Shown: positions 7,754-16,912, numbered from the stretch's first letter. The stretch is DNA of 33,710 bases from Ignavibacteriales bacterium (GCA_020061465.1 JAGUYG010000112.1:1-33710); one strand, 5' to 3'. The notes: a model not told the origin generated them from the sequence alone. Made by a program: numbers and translations.

Positions 7754-8536
7754 ATGGGCAAGGTAATTTCTATAGCAAATCAAAAGGGTGGGGTTGGCAA
7801 AACCACTACCGCAATTAACCTATCCTCTTCATTAGCGGCTGCTGAAAAGAAAACACTATTGATAGACATCGACCCGCAGTCTAATTCGTCTTCCGGGTTA
7901 GGCGTGGTAAATCATTCCCCATCGGTATATGAAACCCTAATCGGAAATGTTAAAAATTCAGACGCTATCATTTCAACTTACATGCCCTATCTGGATATAT
8001 TGCCTTCAAACATAGATCTGGTGGGTGCGGAAATAGAAATGGTCGATATGGAAAACAGAGAAAGCCTGTTAAAAAATTCGATTGACGGTACACGTTCAAA
8101 GTATGACTATATAATTATTGATTGTCCGCCCTCGCTCGGCTTATTGACTCTAAATTCTCTTGCGGCTTGCGATTCGGTGCTAATTCCGGTTCAATGTGAG
8201 TATTTCGCTTTGGAGGGTTTGGGTCAACTTCTGAATACAATAAACATCGTTAAACAGCACTTCAATAAAAACTTAACTATTGAAGGCGTATTGCTTACAA
8301 TGTTCGATACAAGATTAAGACTATCGCATCAGGTTGCCGAAGAAGTAAGAAAATATTTTGGCGATAAAGTATTTAAAACAATTATTTATAGAAATGTTCG
8401 GATATCCGAAGCGCCAAGTTACGGTAAACCTGTTATTCTTTACGATGCTATTTCTACGGGTGCAAAAAATTATATCGCTTTAGCTTCAGAGTTGTTGGAA
8501 AGAAATCAAGCCGAAATAAAAGAAATTAAGATTTAA
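7754..8536 (+). CDS. parA: Chromosome-partitioning ATPase ParA/Soj
   Basis: 260 aa. A deviant Walker ATPase that forms gradients on the nucleoid and moves ParB-bound origin regions apart. It shows the deviant Walker A KGGVGKTT at residues 11-18 with the signature lysine, the DIDPQ motif (residues 38-42), and the Walker B region [10 protein letters not shown]. The size and absence of an N-terminal helix-turn-helix indicate the chromosomal Soj type. parB follows 3 nt later. No consensus parS 16-mer was spotted by eye in the window. Confidence 0.97.
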   Translation: MGKVISIANQKGGVGKTTTAINLSSSLAAAEKKTLLIDIDPQSNSSSGLGVVNHSPSVYETLIGNVKNSDAIISTYMPYLDILPSNIDLVGAEIEMVDMENRESLLKNSIDGTRSKYDYIIIDCPPSLGLLTLNSLAACDSVLIPVQCEYFALEGLGQLLNTINIVKQHFNKNLTIEGVLLTMFDTRLRLSHQVAEEVRKYFGDKVFKTIIYRNVRISEAPSYGKPVILYDAISTGAKNYIALASELLERNQAEIKEIKI

Positions 8537-8539
8537 GAT

Positions 8540-9484
8540 ATGAGCAAAGTAAAACCCGTTTTAGGGAGAGGATTAGACGCCTTAATGAAACCCCGTAAGC
8601 CGGAAGATACGGGAGAATTAGAAAATATATACTCTGCCGCAAAAGACGACGGAATTTCGCACGATGTTCTTGTCAAAATTCCGGTTAATTCGATAACTCC
8701 AAACCCCTTTCAACCGCGTATTCATTTTGATGCTGAAGCTTTTGAGGAATTAAAAAAGTCTATCTTATCAAACGGACTAATTCAACCTATTACCGTAAGA
8801 AGAAAAGGTTTGGATGGTTTTCAGTTAATATCCGGAGAACGAAGATTAAATGCATGTAAAGATATAGGCTACCGTGATATACCTGCTTACATCATTAAAG
8901 TCGATTCTGATGAAGCAATGCTTGCCATGGCTCTGATTGAAAATATTCAACGGGAGAAATTAAATCCTATCGAAATTGGCATGGCTTATAAAAGATTAAT
9001 GGATGAATGTCATCTTACACAAGAACAGATTGCCGAAAGGGTGGGGAAGGATAGGTCTACTGTTGCCAATGCTATTAGGTTATTGAAACTGCCCAAAGAG
9101 ATTTTGGACAGCCTTGCAAAGGAAGAGATAACTTCAGGACACGCTAGAGCTTTAATCAATTTGCCCGCACCGGAAATGCAGTTAGAGTTGTTAAGGAAGA
9201 TTAAAAACGGAAATTTATCCGTAAGAAAAGTAGAACAGCTTGTAAAAAAATTAATGCAGCTTGGTAAAGGTGATAAAAAGTCTTTCTCTTTTGTACCGAA
9301 GGTAAATCATATAAATACAAGCATCAATTCTATTGAAGACAGGTTAAGAAAAATTTTCGGGACGAAAGTTATCTGCAAACAGCGTCAGGACGGCACCGGG
9401 GAACTTATTATTGAATTTTATTCAAACGACGAATTAGATCGGCTTTTCGAATTATTTGAAGTTATTGACAAATCATATAGTTAA
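8540..9484 (+). CDS. parB: Chromosome-partitioning protein ParB/Spo0J
   Basis: 314 aa. A CTP-dependent DNA clamp that loads at parS and recruits ParA and SMC. The N-terminal nuclease-like/CTPase domain carries NPFQPR, ISGERRLNA and ENIQREKLNPIE. A helix-turn-helix (LTQEQIAERVGKDRSTVAN, split by a turn) and the SGHARAL motif follow, and the C-terminus is a dimerisation domain. The N-terminal GRGLDALM is typical of chromosomal ParB. The DUF5683 gene overlaps its 3' end by 29 nt in another frame, so the genes are probably translationally coupled. Confidence 0.97.
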   Translation: MSKVKPVLGRGLDALMKPRKPEDTGELENIYSAAKDDGISHDVLVKIPVNSITPNPFQPRIHFDAEAFEELKKSILSNGLIQPITVRRKGLDGFQLISGERRLNACKDIGYRDIPAYIIKVDSDEAMLAMALIENIQREKLNPIEIGMAYKRLMDECHLTQEQIAERVGKDRSTVANAIRLLKLPKEILDSLAKEEITSGHARALINLPAPEMQLELLRKIKNGNLSVRKVEQLVKKLMQLGKGDKKSFSFVPKVNHINTSINSIEDRLRKIFGTKVICKQRQDGTGELIIEFYSNDELDRLFELFEVIDKSYS

Positions 9485-9953
9485 ATCGTTAATACTATTT
9501 TCGCTTATGCAGGCTTCTATTTGGGCTTTCGATGCCGGAATGGAAGATACTACCGCCGCAAAATCAGATTCAGTTTTTCAGATGTCGAAATCACCTTGGG
9601 GTGCGGTTTTAAGAAGCGCAATTTTACCCGGATGGGGACAAATCTATAATGGTTCATATCTTAAAGCACCTATTATTTGGGGTATAGCCGCTGCACTTAT
9701 TTATGGATGGATTCAAGATAATAATGACTATAAGTTTTATCGTGATTTATACGTTACAGTACCCAATAACCTGTATAAAACAAGGCGCGACTTCTACCGC
9801 GACAGAAGAGATATGTTTACCATCTATTTAGGACTAACGTATTTTCTTAATCTTGTGGATGCGTATGTTGATGCACACTTGTTCGATTTTACGGTTGAAG
9901 AAAATTTTTTAACGAAAGATCCAATGCTGAACTTGAAAATTAATCTAAGGTAA
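9456..9953 (+). CDS. DUF5683 membrane protein
   Basis: 165 aa. An N-terminal signal-like hydrophobic stretch (about 9-24) is followed by the DUF5683 core: SPWGAVLRSAILPGWGQIYN, a second hydrophobic segment (APIIWGIAAALIYGW), a basic RRDFYRDRRDMF block and a C-terminal NLVDAYVDAHLFDF motif. DUF5683 genes commonly follow parB in Bacteroidota-type genomes (family knowledge), and the function is unknown. The chosen TTG start inside parB retains the whole signal segment. The next ATG would cut it in half. Confidence 0.8.
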   Translation: MKLLTNHIVKSLILFSLMQASIWAFDAGMEDTTAAKSDSVFQMSKSPWGAVLRSAILPGWGQIYNGSYLKAPIIWGIAAALIYGWIQDNNDYKFYRDLYVTVPNNLYKTRRDFYRDRRDMFTIYLGLTYFLNLVDAYVDAHLFDFTVEENFLTKDPMLNLKINLR

Positions 9954-9956
9954 ATT

Positions 9957-10658
9957 TTGAAAAGTAATATTACGGTCTGTAAAAACTGCGGCAGAGAAAA
10001 TCCGTTGTATCAGCTAATATGTAATAGCTGCCAGAGTTACTTGAGAGAACGAGTTTATAATATCGATCTCTTCTCAACAATGGCTCTTCTAATAGAAAGC
10101 CCATTGAATACGTTCAGAAGGATTATATTCTCCGAGCATAAGAACTTTTTAATTTTTCTTTTTATAATTATTTCCGTCAAGTTCTTTATAAATATTTATT
10201 TCTTTTCTTCCTTAAGAGGAGGTTTGAGCTTTGCGATAACACCGGTTGGCGTGTTTATAATTGTCCTTGCGGTTGGAGCTGTCTTATTGATTCTATTTTC
10301 ACTAATTGTAAATGTGTTAAATGGAATCCTTAAAATTGATTCGCGGGTAAAAGATAATATTGCAATTTATATTTATTCACTGATTCCGTACTTCTTCGGA
10401 GCTGCGGTATTATTTCCGGTTGAGCTGATAATCTTTGGTGAATATTTATTTGATATAAACCCTTCGCCTTTTGAAATTAAACCATTTTATGCTTACGTGT
10501 TACTTGCCTTTGAAGGGATACTAATTATTTGGTCTGTATTTCTTTCGACCATGGCAACTTTTACACAAACAAGAAAAGTCTTTTACTCTTTAATAATAGG
10601 CATTGGATTTCACTTAATATTATTTTTATTTCAATTCTCAATAACATTAATTATTTAA
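9957..10658 (+). CDS. Zinc-ribbon, Yip1-like multi-pass membrane protein
   Basis: 233 aa. The N-terminus carries a zinc ribbon with CKNC at 8-11 and CNSC at 22-25. About five transmembrane helices follow, interrupted by a short loop with conserved-looking acidic and proline residues, in the style of Yip1-domain proteins. No enzymatic motif is present. The gene starts at a TTG 3 nt after the DUF5683 stop and ends 13 nt before the aminotransferase, inside the parA-nadB run. Function is unknown, and the Yip1 assignment is by topology more than by motif. Confidence 0.65.
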   Translation: MKSNITVCKNCGRENPLYQLICNSCQSYLRERVYNIDLFSTMALLIESPLNTFRRIIFSEHKNFLIFLFIIISVKFFINIYFFSSLRGGLSFAITPVGVFIIVLAVGAVLLILFSLIVNVLNGILKIDSRVKDNIAIYIYSLIPYFFGAAVLFPVELIIFGEYLFDINPSPFEIKPFYAYVLLAFEGILIIWSVFLSTMATFTQTRKVFYSLIIGIGFHLILFLFQFSITLII

Positions 10659-10671
10659 CGATATAATCACT

Positions 10672-11847
10672 ATGAATATCTTCGAAAAAGAAAAACAATT
10701 ATTTCTGAATACTTACCGTAGAATTCCCATCGAAATATCACATGGGAAAGGTGTTCATCTTATAGATGTTAAAGGCAAAAAGTATTTGGATTTCTTTTGC
10801 GGCTTAGGTGTAAATGCATTGGGGCACTCGCATCCGCGTATTATTGAGGCAGTAACGAATCAAGTAACCAGGTTTATGCACTTATCGAATAATTACATCA
10901 CCGCCATTCAGGTGGAATTTGCAGAAATGCTGATTAAACATTCGGGCATGAGTAAAATCTTTTTAACTAACAGCGGAACGGAAGCTATTGAAGGGGCTTT
11001 GAAAATTATTCGAAAGAAATTTGGTCCCGAAAAAAAAATATTCGCACTCACAAATTCTTTTCACGGCAGAACCTATGGTGCACTTACGCTTACTGAGAGA
11101 AATAAATATAAAGCCGGATTTGAACCGATGCTGCCGGGTATATCGTACATCAATTTTAACGACATCGAAGATATTAATAACAGAATAGATAAAGAAACTG
11201 CAGCAATCTTCATTGAATTCATCCAGGGTGAAGGCGGAATAAATGTTGTATCGGATGAGTTCGCAGAAAAATTGAACGAGCTTCGTAAAAAATTTGGTTT
11301 TGCTCTTGTTGCCGACGGAATTCAATGCGGATGCGGCAGAACAGGCAAGCCGTTTTCTTACAACTATTATGATATTCATCCTGACATAGTAACAAGTGCA
11401 AAAGCAATAGGCGGGGGCTTACCGTTAGGCGCTATTCTTACTTCCGAAGAATATGCCAATGTTTTGGTACCGGGTAACCATGGAACTACATTTGGAGGTA
11501 ATCCTGTTAGCTGTGCCGCAGGTAAAGTTGTGTTGGAAGAGATTTTTGAAAACGGATTAATGCAAAACGCATTAGATTTAGGGAGATACTTCAACCGGCA
11601 GCTTGAAGAATTAAAAATACTGTTTCCCGAAGACATTAAGGAAATTAGAGGTAGAGGTTTTATGATCGGTATTGAATTATTTTATGATGGAAACTCTACT
11701 GTAGATATGCTAAAAGAAAAACAAATTTTGGCAAACTGTACCAATCAAAATGTTATTAGACTGCTTCCTCCTCTGATTACAACAAAAGAAGACATCGACT
11801 TTTTCTTATATAATTTTCATGAAATATTAAAACTAAAACAGCTTTGA
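10672..11847 (+). CDS. argD: Class III aminotransferase, acetylornithine aminotransferase-like
   Basis: 391 aa, typical of ArgD. A PLP enzyme moving the delta-amino group of N-acetylornithine (or a related omega-amino donor) to 2-oxoglutarate. It shows the PLP-phosphate motif SGTEAIEGALK, FHGRTYGAL, EFIQGEGG, the aspartate motif ADGIQCGCGRTG, the lysine motif SAKAIGGGLPLGA and HGTTFGGNP. The usual DE(V/I)Q motif reads DGIQ: the pyridine-contacting Asp and the Gln remain, but Glu is replaced by Gly. No other arginine gene is nearby and nadB follows 1 nt later, so the substrate assignment is only likely. Confidence 0.8.
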   Translation: MNIFEKEKQLFLNTYRRIPIEISHGKGVHLIDVKGKKYLDFFCGLGVNALGHSHPRIIEAVTNQVTRFMHLSNNYITAIQVEFAEMLIKHSGMSKIFLTNSGTEAIEGALKIIRKKFGPEKKIFALTNSFHGRTYGALTLTERNKYKAGFEPMLPGISYINFNDIEDINNRIDKETAAIFIEFIQGEGGINVVSDEFAEKLNELRKKFGFALVADGIQCGCGRTGKPFSYNYYDIHPDIVTSAKAIGGGLPLGAILTSEEYANVLVPGNHGTTFGGNPVSCAAGKVVLEEIFENGLMQNALDLGRYFNRQLEELKILFPEDIKEIRGRGFMIGIELFYDGNSTVDMLKEKQILANCTNQNVIRLLPPLITTKEDIDFFLYNFHEILKLKQL

Positions 11848-11848
11848 A

Positions 11849-13474
11849 ATGGATATAAAAACCGATGTATTGATTATTGGCAGCGGTATCGCCGGTTTAT
11901 TTGCAGCAATTAAGATTGCAGAGTTTGCCGAAGTAGTCGTAGTAACTAAAAAGGAAAAGACAGAATCGAATACAAACTATGCACAAGGGGGAATAGCATC
12001 GGTAATGTCAAGTGAAGATTCATTTGAGACGCACGTTAAGGATACACTAACGGCGGGAGCAGGACTCTGTAATGCTAAAATGGTTAACATTATGGTCAAG
12101 GAGGGACCGGATAGAATAAGGGATTTAATTGAACTCGGAGCGGAGTTCACTCTTAAAAACGGAAAACTCGATTTAGTTAGAGAGGGAGGACATTCTGTTC
12201 CAAGAATAGTACACGCCAAAGATTTAACAGGAAAAGAAATTGAACGTGCTCTAATTGATAAGGTTAATAGCTTTAATAATATACGATTAATTGAAAACAG
12301 TTTGGCTATAGATTTAATAACAGAGCACAATGTACTAAAGTTGAAAGAGGGACCGTTAAGCAATCGGAACTGTTGGGGTGCGTATGTAATGAGGGGGGAA
12401 TCAAAAGAGGTTATTAAGATTGCTGCAAAAGCTACTGTGCTTGCAACAGGCGGATTAGGACAGGTATATTGGCATACCACAAATCCTGCCATAGCTACCG
12501 GTGATGGATTTGCGATGGCATATAGAGCCGGAGCAAGAATCGGAAATATGGAGTTCATACAATTTCACCCGACCTCACTATATAATCCAAACAAAAAGAA
12601 CAATAATAATTCTAACGCCTTTTTAATTTCCGAAGCGGTAAGAGGATTTGGGGCAATACTTCGTACAAAAGATGGTAATCCATTCATGGAAAGATACGAT
12701 GAAAGAAAAGATTTGGCTCCGCGCGATATTGTAGCAAGAGCAATCGATAATGAATTGAAAAAAAGCGGTGAAGATTGTGTCTACCTGGACATAACTCATT
12801 TACCCGCAAAAAATATCATAGATAAATTTCCGAATATATATAGCATTTGTAAAAATTATGGGATAGACATCACTAAAGAATGGATACCTGTTGTTCCTGC
12901 TGCTCACTACGCATGCGGCGGAATTGTGGTAGATGAATTTGGTCGAACATCACTAAAAGGTTTGTATGCTTGCGGTGAAGTTTCTATGACCGGTGTACAT
13001 GGAGCCAATCGATTAGCGAGCAATTCGCTGCTTGAAGCAATAGTTTTTTCCTTTAGAGCTTCTAAGAATATTAGAGAATTTTTACGAAACTATCCGTCTG
13101 ATATTCCTGAAATACCGGGTTGGGATGATTCCGGTGCTTTAACTTCTGATGAAAAAGTTTTAATCACGCACAGCATAAAAGAAGTAAAACAGATAATGTG
13201 GGATTACGTCGGTATAGTAAGGTCAAACCAGCGTTTGCTGCGCGCAGAAAAACGAGTACACAATTTATATACTGAGAATGAAGAGCTTTATAAAAAAACT
13301 AAAGTATTTGAAGAAATTCTTGAATTAAGAAATTTGATTACATGCGCACACATGATCATCAAGTCAGCTAAGATGAGAAAAGAAAGCAGGGGATTACACT
13401 ATACAATAGATTTTCCTGAGACTTTAGAAGCTCATTTAGCTTCCGATACTATAATTCAAAACCTTCACCCCTAA
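11849..13474 (+). CDS. nadB: L-aspartate oxidase
   Basis: 541 aa. An FAD enzyme oxidising L-aspartate to iminoaspartate, the first step of de novo NAD synthesis. It shows the FAD-binding GSGIAGLFAAI (about 10-20), SNTNYAQGGIASV, HAKDLTG, the active-site IQFHPTSLY, PAAHYACGGI, and GVHGANRLASNSLLEA near the C-terminal third. The helical C-terminal domain is complete. It starts directly behind the aminotransferase stop. Its 3' end overlaps the oppositely oriented phosphatase gene by 26 nt. nadA and nadC are not in the window. Confidence 0.95.
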   Translation: MDIKTDVLIIGSGIAGLFAAIKIAEFAEVVVVTKKEKTESNTNYAQGGIASVMSSEDSFETHVKDTLTAGAGLCNAKMVNIMVKEGPDRIRDLIELGAEFTLKNGKLDLVREGGHSVPRIVHAKDLTGKEIERALIDKVNSFNNIRLIENSLAIDLITEHNVLKLKEGPLSNRNCWGAYVMRGESKEVIKIAAKATVLATGGLGQVYWHTTNPAIATGDGFAMAYRAGARIGNMEFIQFHPTSLYNPNKKNNNNSNAFLISEAVRGFGAILRTKDGNPFMERYDERKDLAPRDIVARAIDNELKKSGEDCVYLDITHLPAKNIIDKFPNIYSICKNYGIDITKEWIPVVPAAHYACGGIVVDEFGRTSLKGLYACGEVSMTGVHGANRLASNSLLEAIVFSFRASKNIREFLRNYPSDIPEIPGWDDSGALTSDEKVLITHSIKEVKQIMWDYVGIVRSNQRLLRAEKRVHNLYTENEELYKKTKVFEEILELRNLITCAHMIIKSAKMRKESRGLHYTIDFPETLEAHLASDTIIQNLHP

Positions 13475-14390
13475 CAAATTGCTGAAAATATTTCTTAAGC
13501 ACTCCATATCTCAATCCTCTGGAACTTACTACCAATTTATCCAAGCCCAATATTTGCATAATGTAAATTAATATTAACGCTCCGGCTAAAGTAACATCGT
13601 TCCTTCCCTCTACAACTTTTTTATATTTCTTTAATATTTGTTCGGAGGTTAAACTTGACAGATTGTCAATCATCTTTTTGATTTCGGATTCATAAAGCCA
13701 AATTCCTTCGATTAATGGTTCATAGAATTCTTTTAAATTTTGGTTTATGCAGGCAAGCGTTGTAGGTGTACCTGCAACAGCAATTCCTTTATTCGGTGCC
13801 GGGATTTTATTCAACAAGGAAAGAGAATTGGCTAAGAAATGAGATAATTCTATTATTTCTACCAATGATGGGGGATCGCTGGTTAAGAATTTTTCAGTAG
13901 CGCTTACAACTCCGACAGGAAAACTTTTTTTGATTTCGATATTGTCTTTAGTCCCGAATATTAATTCGGTGCTGCCTCCGCCAATATCTATCACTACGTT
14001 TCGTTTATTTTTAGTAAGATAATCCTCCACACCCCAATATGCTAACTCAGCCTCTTCTTCACCCGAAACGATTGTCACTTCATGCTCATAACGCTTGCGA
14101 ATTTCTTCGACAATTTCGAAAGAGTTTGAAGCAATGCGAAAGGGATTTGTTGCTGTAACAAATATCTTCTCGACTTTGTGCTTTTTAATAATATTTGCGT
14201 ATTCATCCAAAACAGCAAAAAGTTCTGCAATTTTATCTTTTGTTATAGGGGAGTATGTATTTAGCCCTTTACCGATTCTAGGAATTCGTTGGTGATTTTC
14301 TACTGTTATAATTTTATTTGAACCGCTTTGGATTTTTGCAATGAGCAGCAATATAGTGTTGGTTCCGATATCAATTGAGGCAACAATCAT
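13449..14390 (-). CDS. ppx: Ppx/GppA-family phosphatase
   Basis: 313 aa, the short two-subdomain ASKHA form. Members hydrolyse polyphosphate ends and/or pppGpp. The N-terminal phosphate-1 loop (SIDIGTNTILLLIA, residues 4-17), EEAELAYWGV, the second phosphate loop VIDIGGGSTELIFG (about 128-141) and AVAGTPTTLA (about 207-216) are visible. The C-terminal HD-type domain of long Ppx proteins is absent, so exopolyphosphatase versus pppGpp phosphatase cannot be decided. It is the only clear minus-strand gene, converging on nadB with 26 nt of overlap and divergent from the membrane-protein gene at 14432. Confidence 0.88.
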   Translation of the reverse strand: MIVASIDIGTNTILLLIAKIQSGSNKIITVENHQRIPRIGKGLNTYSPITKDKIAELFAVLDEYANIIKKHKVEKIFVTATNPFRIASNSFEIVEEIRKRYEHEVTIVSGEEEAELAYWGVEDYLTKNKRNVVIDIGGGSTELIFGTKDNIEIKKSFPVGVVSATEKFLTSDPPSLVEIIELSHFLANSLSLLNKIPAPNKGIAVAGTPTTLACINQNLKEFYEPLIEGIWLYESEIKKMIDNLSSLTSEQILKKYKKVVEGRNDVTLAGALILIYIMQILGLDKLVVSSRGLRYGVLKKYFQQFVRGEGFEL

Positions 14391-14431
14391 TATTTTTTTT
14401 TATTTTAACTACTGAAAATCTATAATAAATT

Positions 14432-14950
14432 ATGAACCAGCTCAAAGCATCGGCAAAAGTTTTTTTGCTCTTAACATTTATCTTTGGCAGTCTTTGGTTA
14501 GGAAGTTATTTAACAAAACTTCTGTTGGTATACCAATTATTTCAAGGTAACGAATTTGAATTAAAAGATTATATAAACGATATCAACCTGGGGGCCATCT
14601 TAAAAACTATCAGTGCAGCCTTTTCGGCTACATTAATTTTATATCCGTTATTTATACTTTCCTTTGGTTCATTCCTGATGTTTTCAAAACTTAACTTAAA
14701 GAAAAATGGCTGGTTGTTTATCATCACCATGCTGATAGTAATAACCGCACCGATGGAAATATTTCTCTTAACGATTAATTACAAAATAAGTATTTTATCT
14801 TTAACATCACCCATTCCTTCCAATGAAATGTTAAGCTTAATTATTAAAAGAATGAATATCCTTGGAAGTTTTCCGCTTGTAGAACTATTATGTTATTTAG
14901 CAATCGTTTATCTAATTATTTTTAAACCTCTGCATAAAGATACAGTTTAA
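14432..14950 (+). CDS. Four-helix membrane protein of unknown function
   Basis: 172 aa. I do not recognise a family. Four hydrophobic segments are visible (about 9-31, 60-84, 92-115, 146-166). Short charged stretches lie between them, and the short C-terminal tail is basic. The ATG lies 41 nt from the divergent phosphatase start, so both promoters share that gap. TATAAT occurs 4 nt before the region tataataaattATG, a possible -10 box. It is 3 nt upstream of the next small gene and so probably co-transcribed with the aroQ group. Confidence 0.6.
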   Translation: MNQLKASAKVFLLLTFIFGSLWLGSYLTKLLLVYQLFQGNEFELKDYINDINLGAILKTISAAFSATLILYPLFILSFGSFLMFSKLNLKKNGWLFIITMLIVITAPMEIFLLTINYKISILSLTSPIPSNEMLSLIIKRMNILGSFPLVELLCYLAIVYLIIFKPLHKDTV

Positions 14951-14953
14951 GAA

Positions 14954-15226
14954 ATGAAATTAAAAGAAAAAGAATTCGAAGAAACATTTCAAGAGCTGAG
15001 AGCGTTAGCCAACCAGCTTGGTGCGGAAGTCCGTTTTGAAAAAGGCGACTTTAAAGGAGGTTATTGCATTTTAAAAGAAAACAAAGTTATAGTAATTAAC
15101 AAAATGGCAAACCTTCAACGCAAGACGATGATACTTGCCGCAGCACTTAAAGAATTGGGTGTTGATCAAATATATTTAACTCCCAAGTTGCGGGAAGTAA
15201 TTGAAGAAATGGCAGAACAGCAATGA
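14954..15226 (+). CDS. Small soluble protein of unknown function
   Basis: 90 aa, no recognised domain. The first third is helical and charged (KLKEKEFEETFQELRALANQ). A stretch likely to form beta strands (VRFEKGDFKGGYCILKENK) follows, then a helical C-terminus. The middle KVIVINKMANLQRKT suggests a compact alpha/beta fold. The stop overlaps the aroQ ATG by 4 nt (ATGA), and it begins 3 nt after the membrane-protein gene, so it sits in a tightly coupled unit. The tight packing and codon use like its neighbours support a real gene. Confidence 0.65.
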   Translation: MKLKEKEFEETFQELRALANQLGAEVRFEKGDFKGGYCILKENKVIVINKMANLQRKTMILAAALKELGVDQIYLTPKLREVIEEMAEQQ

Positions 15227-15654
15227 AAATAATAATAATTAACGGACCAAACTTAAATAACTTAGGTTCGCGTGATGAATCATATTACGGCGATCTTACT
15301 TTGAATAAAATAGAAGAAATGTTGAAGAAAGAATTTCCCGATGATCAACTTACTTTCTTGCAATCGAATCATGAGGGTGAGATAATCGATCTTATTCAAA
15401 ATGCACCTGTGAAATTTGAGGGGCTTATTATAAATCCCGGCGGGTATGCTCATACCTCTGTTGCAATACGTGATGCACTTTCAGAATGTAATATTCCCAA
15501 AATAGAAGTACATCTTTCGCATTTAGCCAATAGAGAAAACTTTAGACAGATTCTAATTACTGCTCAGGCGTGCAATGGTTATATTTCAGGGTTTAAAGAA
15601 CTAAGTTATGTTGCAGGAGTTTATCTGCTAAAAAAAGTCGTTACAAAAAATTGA
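15223..15654 (+). CDS. aroQ: Type II 3-dehydroquinate dehydratase
   Basis: 143 aa, the normal size. It dehydrates 3-dehydroquinate to 3-dehydroshikimate in the shikimate pathway and forms a dodecamer in this family. It shows INGPNLNNLGSRDESYYG with the catalytic Arg and Tyr of the flexible lid, QSNHEGEIID, NPGGYAHTSVAIRDAL and the catalytic His in EVHLSHLANRENFR. The segment after FRQ (ILITAQACNGYISG) differs from the common FRHxS pattern, so the C-terminal edge is divergent. It is coupled to the upstream 90-aa gene and followed 7 nt later by a HAD hydrolase. Confidence 0.93.
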   Translation: MKIIIINGPNLNNLGSRDESYYGDLTLNKIEEMLKKEFPDDQLTFLQSNHEGEIIDLIQNAPVKFEGLIINPGGYAHTSVAIRDALSECNIPKIEVHLSHLANRENFRQILITAQACNGYISGFKELSYVAGVYLLKKVVTKN

Positions 15655-15661
15655 GGATAAA

Positions 15662-16345
15662 TTGATAAAAGCAGTCGTATTTGATCTGGATAATACATTA
15701 GTCGATTTCATGAAGATGAAACGGCGAGCGATTGAGGAAGCCATACCTGCCATGGTGGATGCCGGGCTTGATATCACCACCTCCGAAGCCAATCAAATTA
15801 TAGATACTATTTACAAGGAACAGGGGATTGAGTATCAGCAGGTTTTCGACGAATTCCTGAGACGTGTATTAAAGAAAGTTGATTACAAAATTCTTGCTGC
15901 CGGAATCGTTGCTTACAGGCGAGCCAGAGAAGCCGCTTTAATTCCTTACCCACATGTTTATTCGACACTAAATCAATTACTGAAAATGGGAATTAAAATG
16001 GGTATAGTATCCGATGCGCCAAGTAAAGAAGCCTGGTTGAGATTAGCTTATCTTAACTTTCATCATATCTTTGATTCTGTGGTTACATTTGAAGAAACCG
16101 GCGAGCGAAAGCCAAATCCGGCTCCTTTCTTGATGATACTGCAAAAGCTCAACGTAAAACCTGAGGAAGCCTTAATGGTGGGCGATTGGGCTGAGAGAGA
16201 CATCGCCGGAGCATCTAATTTGGGGATGAAGACTGCTTTTGCCAGATACGGGGATACTTTTAACACGGTTCAGCATTTTGCCGATTATGAGTTAAATGAC
16301 ATTAGCGAGCTGTTAGATATTATTATTAAAGAAAATAGTTTATAA
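15662..16345 (+). CDS. HAD-superfamily hydrolase
   Basis: 227 aa. A cytosolic haloacid dehalogenase-fold phosphatase with motif I FDLDNTL (nucleophile Asp at residue 8, general acid Asp at 10), motif II Ser in IVSDAPSK, motif III Lys in ERKPNPAPF and motif IV VGDWAERDIAGA. The helical cap domain after motif I indicates subclass I. The substrate cannot be read from sequence. The TTG start is supported by GAGGA just upstream and by the motif beginning at residue 7. Same direction and spacing as aroQ, likely one transcript. Confidence 0.88.
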   Translation: MIKAVVFDLDNTLVDFMKMKRRAIEEAIPAMVDAGLDITTSEANQIIDTIYKEQGIEYQQVFDEFLRRVLKKVDYKILAAGIVAYRRAREAALIPYPHVYSTLNQLLKMGIKMGIVSDAPSKEAWLRLAYLNFHHIFDSVVTFEETGERKPNPAPFLMILQKLNVKPEEALMVGDWAERDIAGASNLGMKTAFARYGDTFNTVQHFADYELNDISELLDIIIKENSL

Positions 16346-16437
16346 GTCTTACTTAAAGTTTATACTTATTCGATGTTCTTAATATTGCCATTTTGAACTC
16401 AATTACTTATTTTAAGCTCAAACTTTTTCAAGAATCA

Positions 16438-16833
16438 ATGAAAGATCTATCAATAAAAAAACTTTACTACTCAATCAGTGAAGTAAGCAAAATAACTGAA
16501 GTTGAGCAATATGTTCTTCGTTATTGGGAAACCGAATTCGAGCAGCTTCGACCTCAGAAAAACAGAGCAGGCAATAGAATATACACTAACAAAGACATTC
16601 AACTTATTTTGTATATTAAACAATTATTGAGGGAAAAAAAATACACGATTGAAGGGGCAAAAAAAATCTTAAATGATAGTGAAAACTCCGAGAAAGCCCT
16701 AACCGCAGAAAAGGATTATTCGGATCATAGTCCGGTTGTGGTTGATACTGAACCTAAGAAAGAAAAATCCGGACTTAAAAAAGACCTTGAAGAGATCAAA
16801 AATATTTTAGAGTTTCTATTAGCAAAATTATAA
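16438..16833 (+). CDS. MerR-family transcriptional regulator
   Basis: 131 aa from the ATG at 16438. A winged helix-turn-helix of the MerR type covers about residues 9-77: YYSISEVSKITEV, then LRYWETEFEQLRPQKNRAGNRIYT, then the wing and helix LREKKYTIEGAKKIL. A low-complexity charged linker and a C-terminal coiled-coil-like helix (LKKDLEEIKNILEFLLAKL) follow, and no ligand-binding cysteines are present. An in-frame TTG 45 nt upstream would add 15 poorly folding residues, so the ATG is preferred. A tRNA gene begins 5 nt after its stop. The target operon is unknown. Confidence 0.85.
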   Translation: MKDLSIKKLYYSISEVSKITEVEQYVLRYWETEFEQLRPQKNRAGNRIYTNKDIQLILYIKQLLREKKYTIEGAKKILNDSENSEKALTAEKDYSDHSPVVVDTEPKKEKSGLKKDLEEIKNILEFLLAKL

Positions 16834-16838
16834 TACCT

Positions 16839-16912
16839 CGGAACGTGGCGCAGCCCGGTAGCGTACCTGAATGGGGTTCAGGGGGTCGCGGGTTCAAATC
16901 CCGCCGTTCCGA
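16839..16912 (+). tRNA. tRNA-Pro (anticodon GGG)
   Basis: Folds as a complete cloverleaf: acceptor CGGAACG/CGTTCCG, D stem GCGC/GCGT, anticodon stem CCTGA/TCAGG with loop ATGGGGT (anticodon GGG), variable loop GGGTC, T stem GCGGG/CCCGC with loop TTCAAAT, discriminator A at 16912. CCA is not encoded. It reads CCC and CCU codons. A terminator follows within 5 nt. Confidence 0.97.

Noticed and set aside
7525-8539. parS site near parAB
   Set aside because: No sequence close to the 16-bp parS consensus was found by eye here or elsewhere in the window. A computed scan would be needed to exclude a degenerate site.
16393-16437. TTG start for the MerR gene
   Set aside because: It adds 15 residues outside the helix-turn-helix domain without a clear ribosome binding site.
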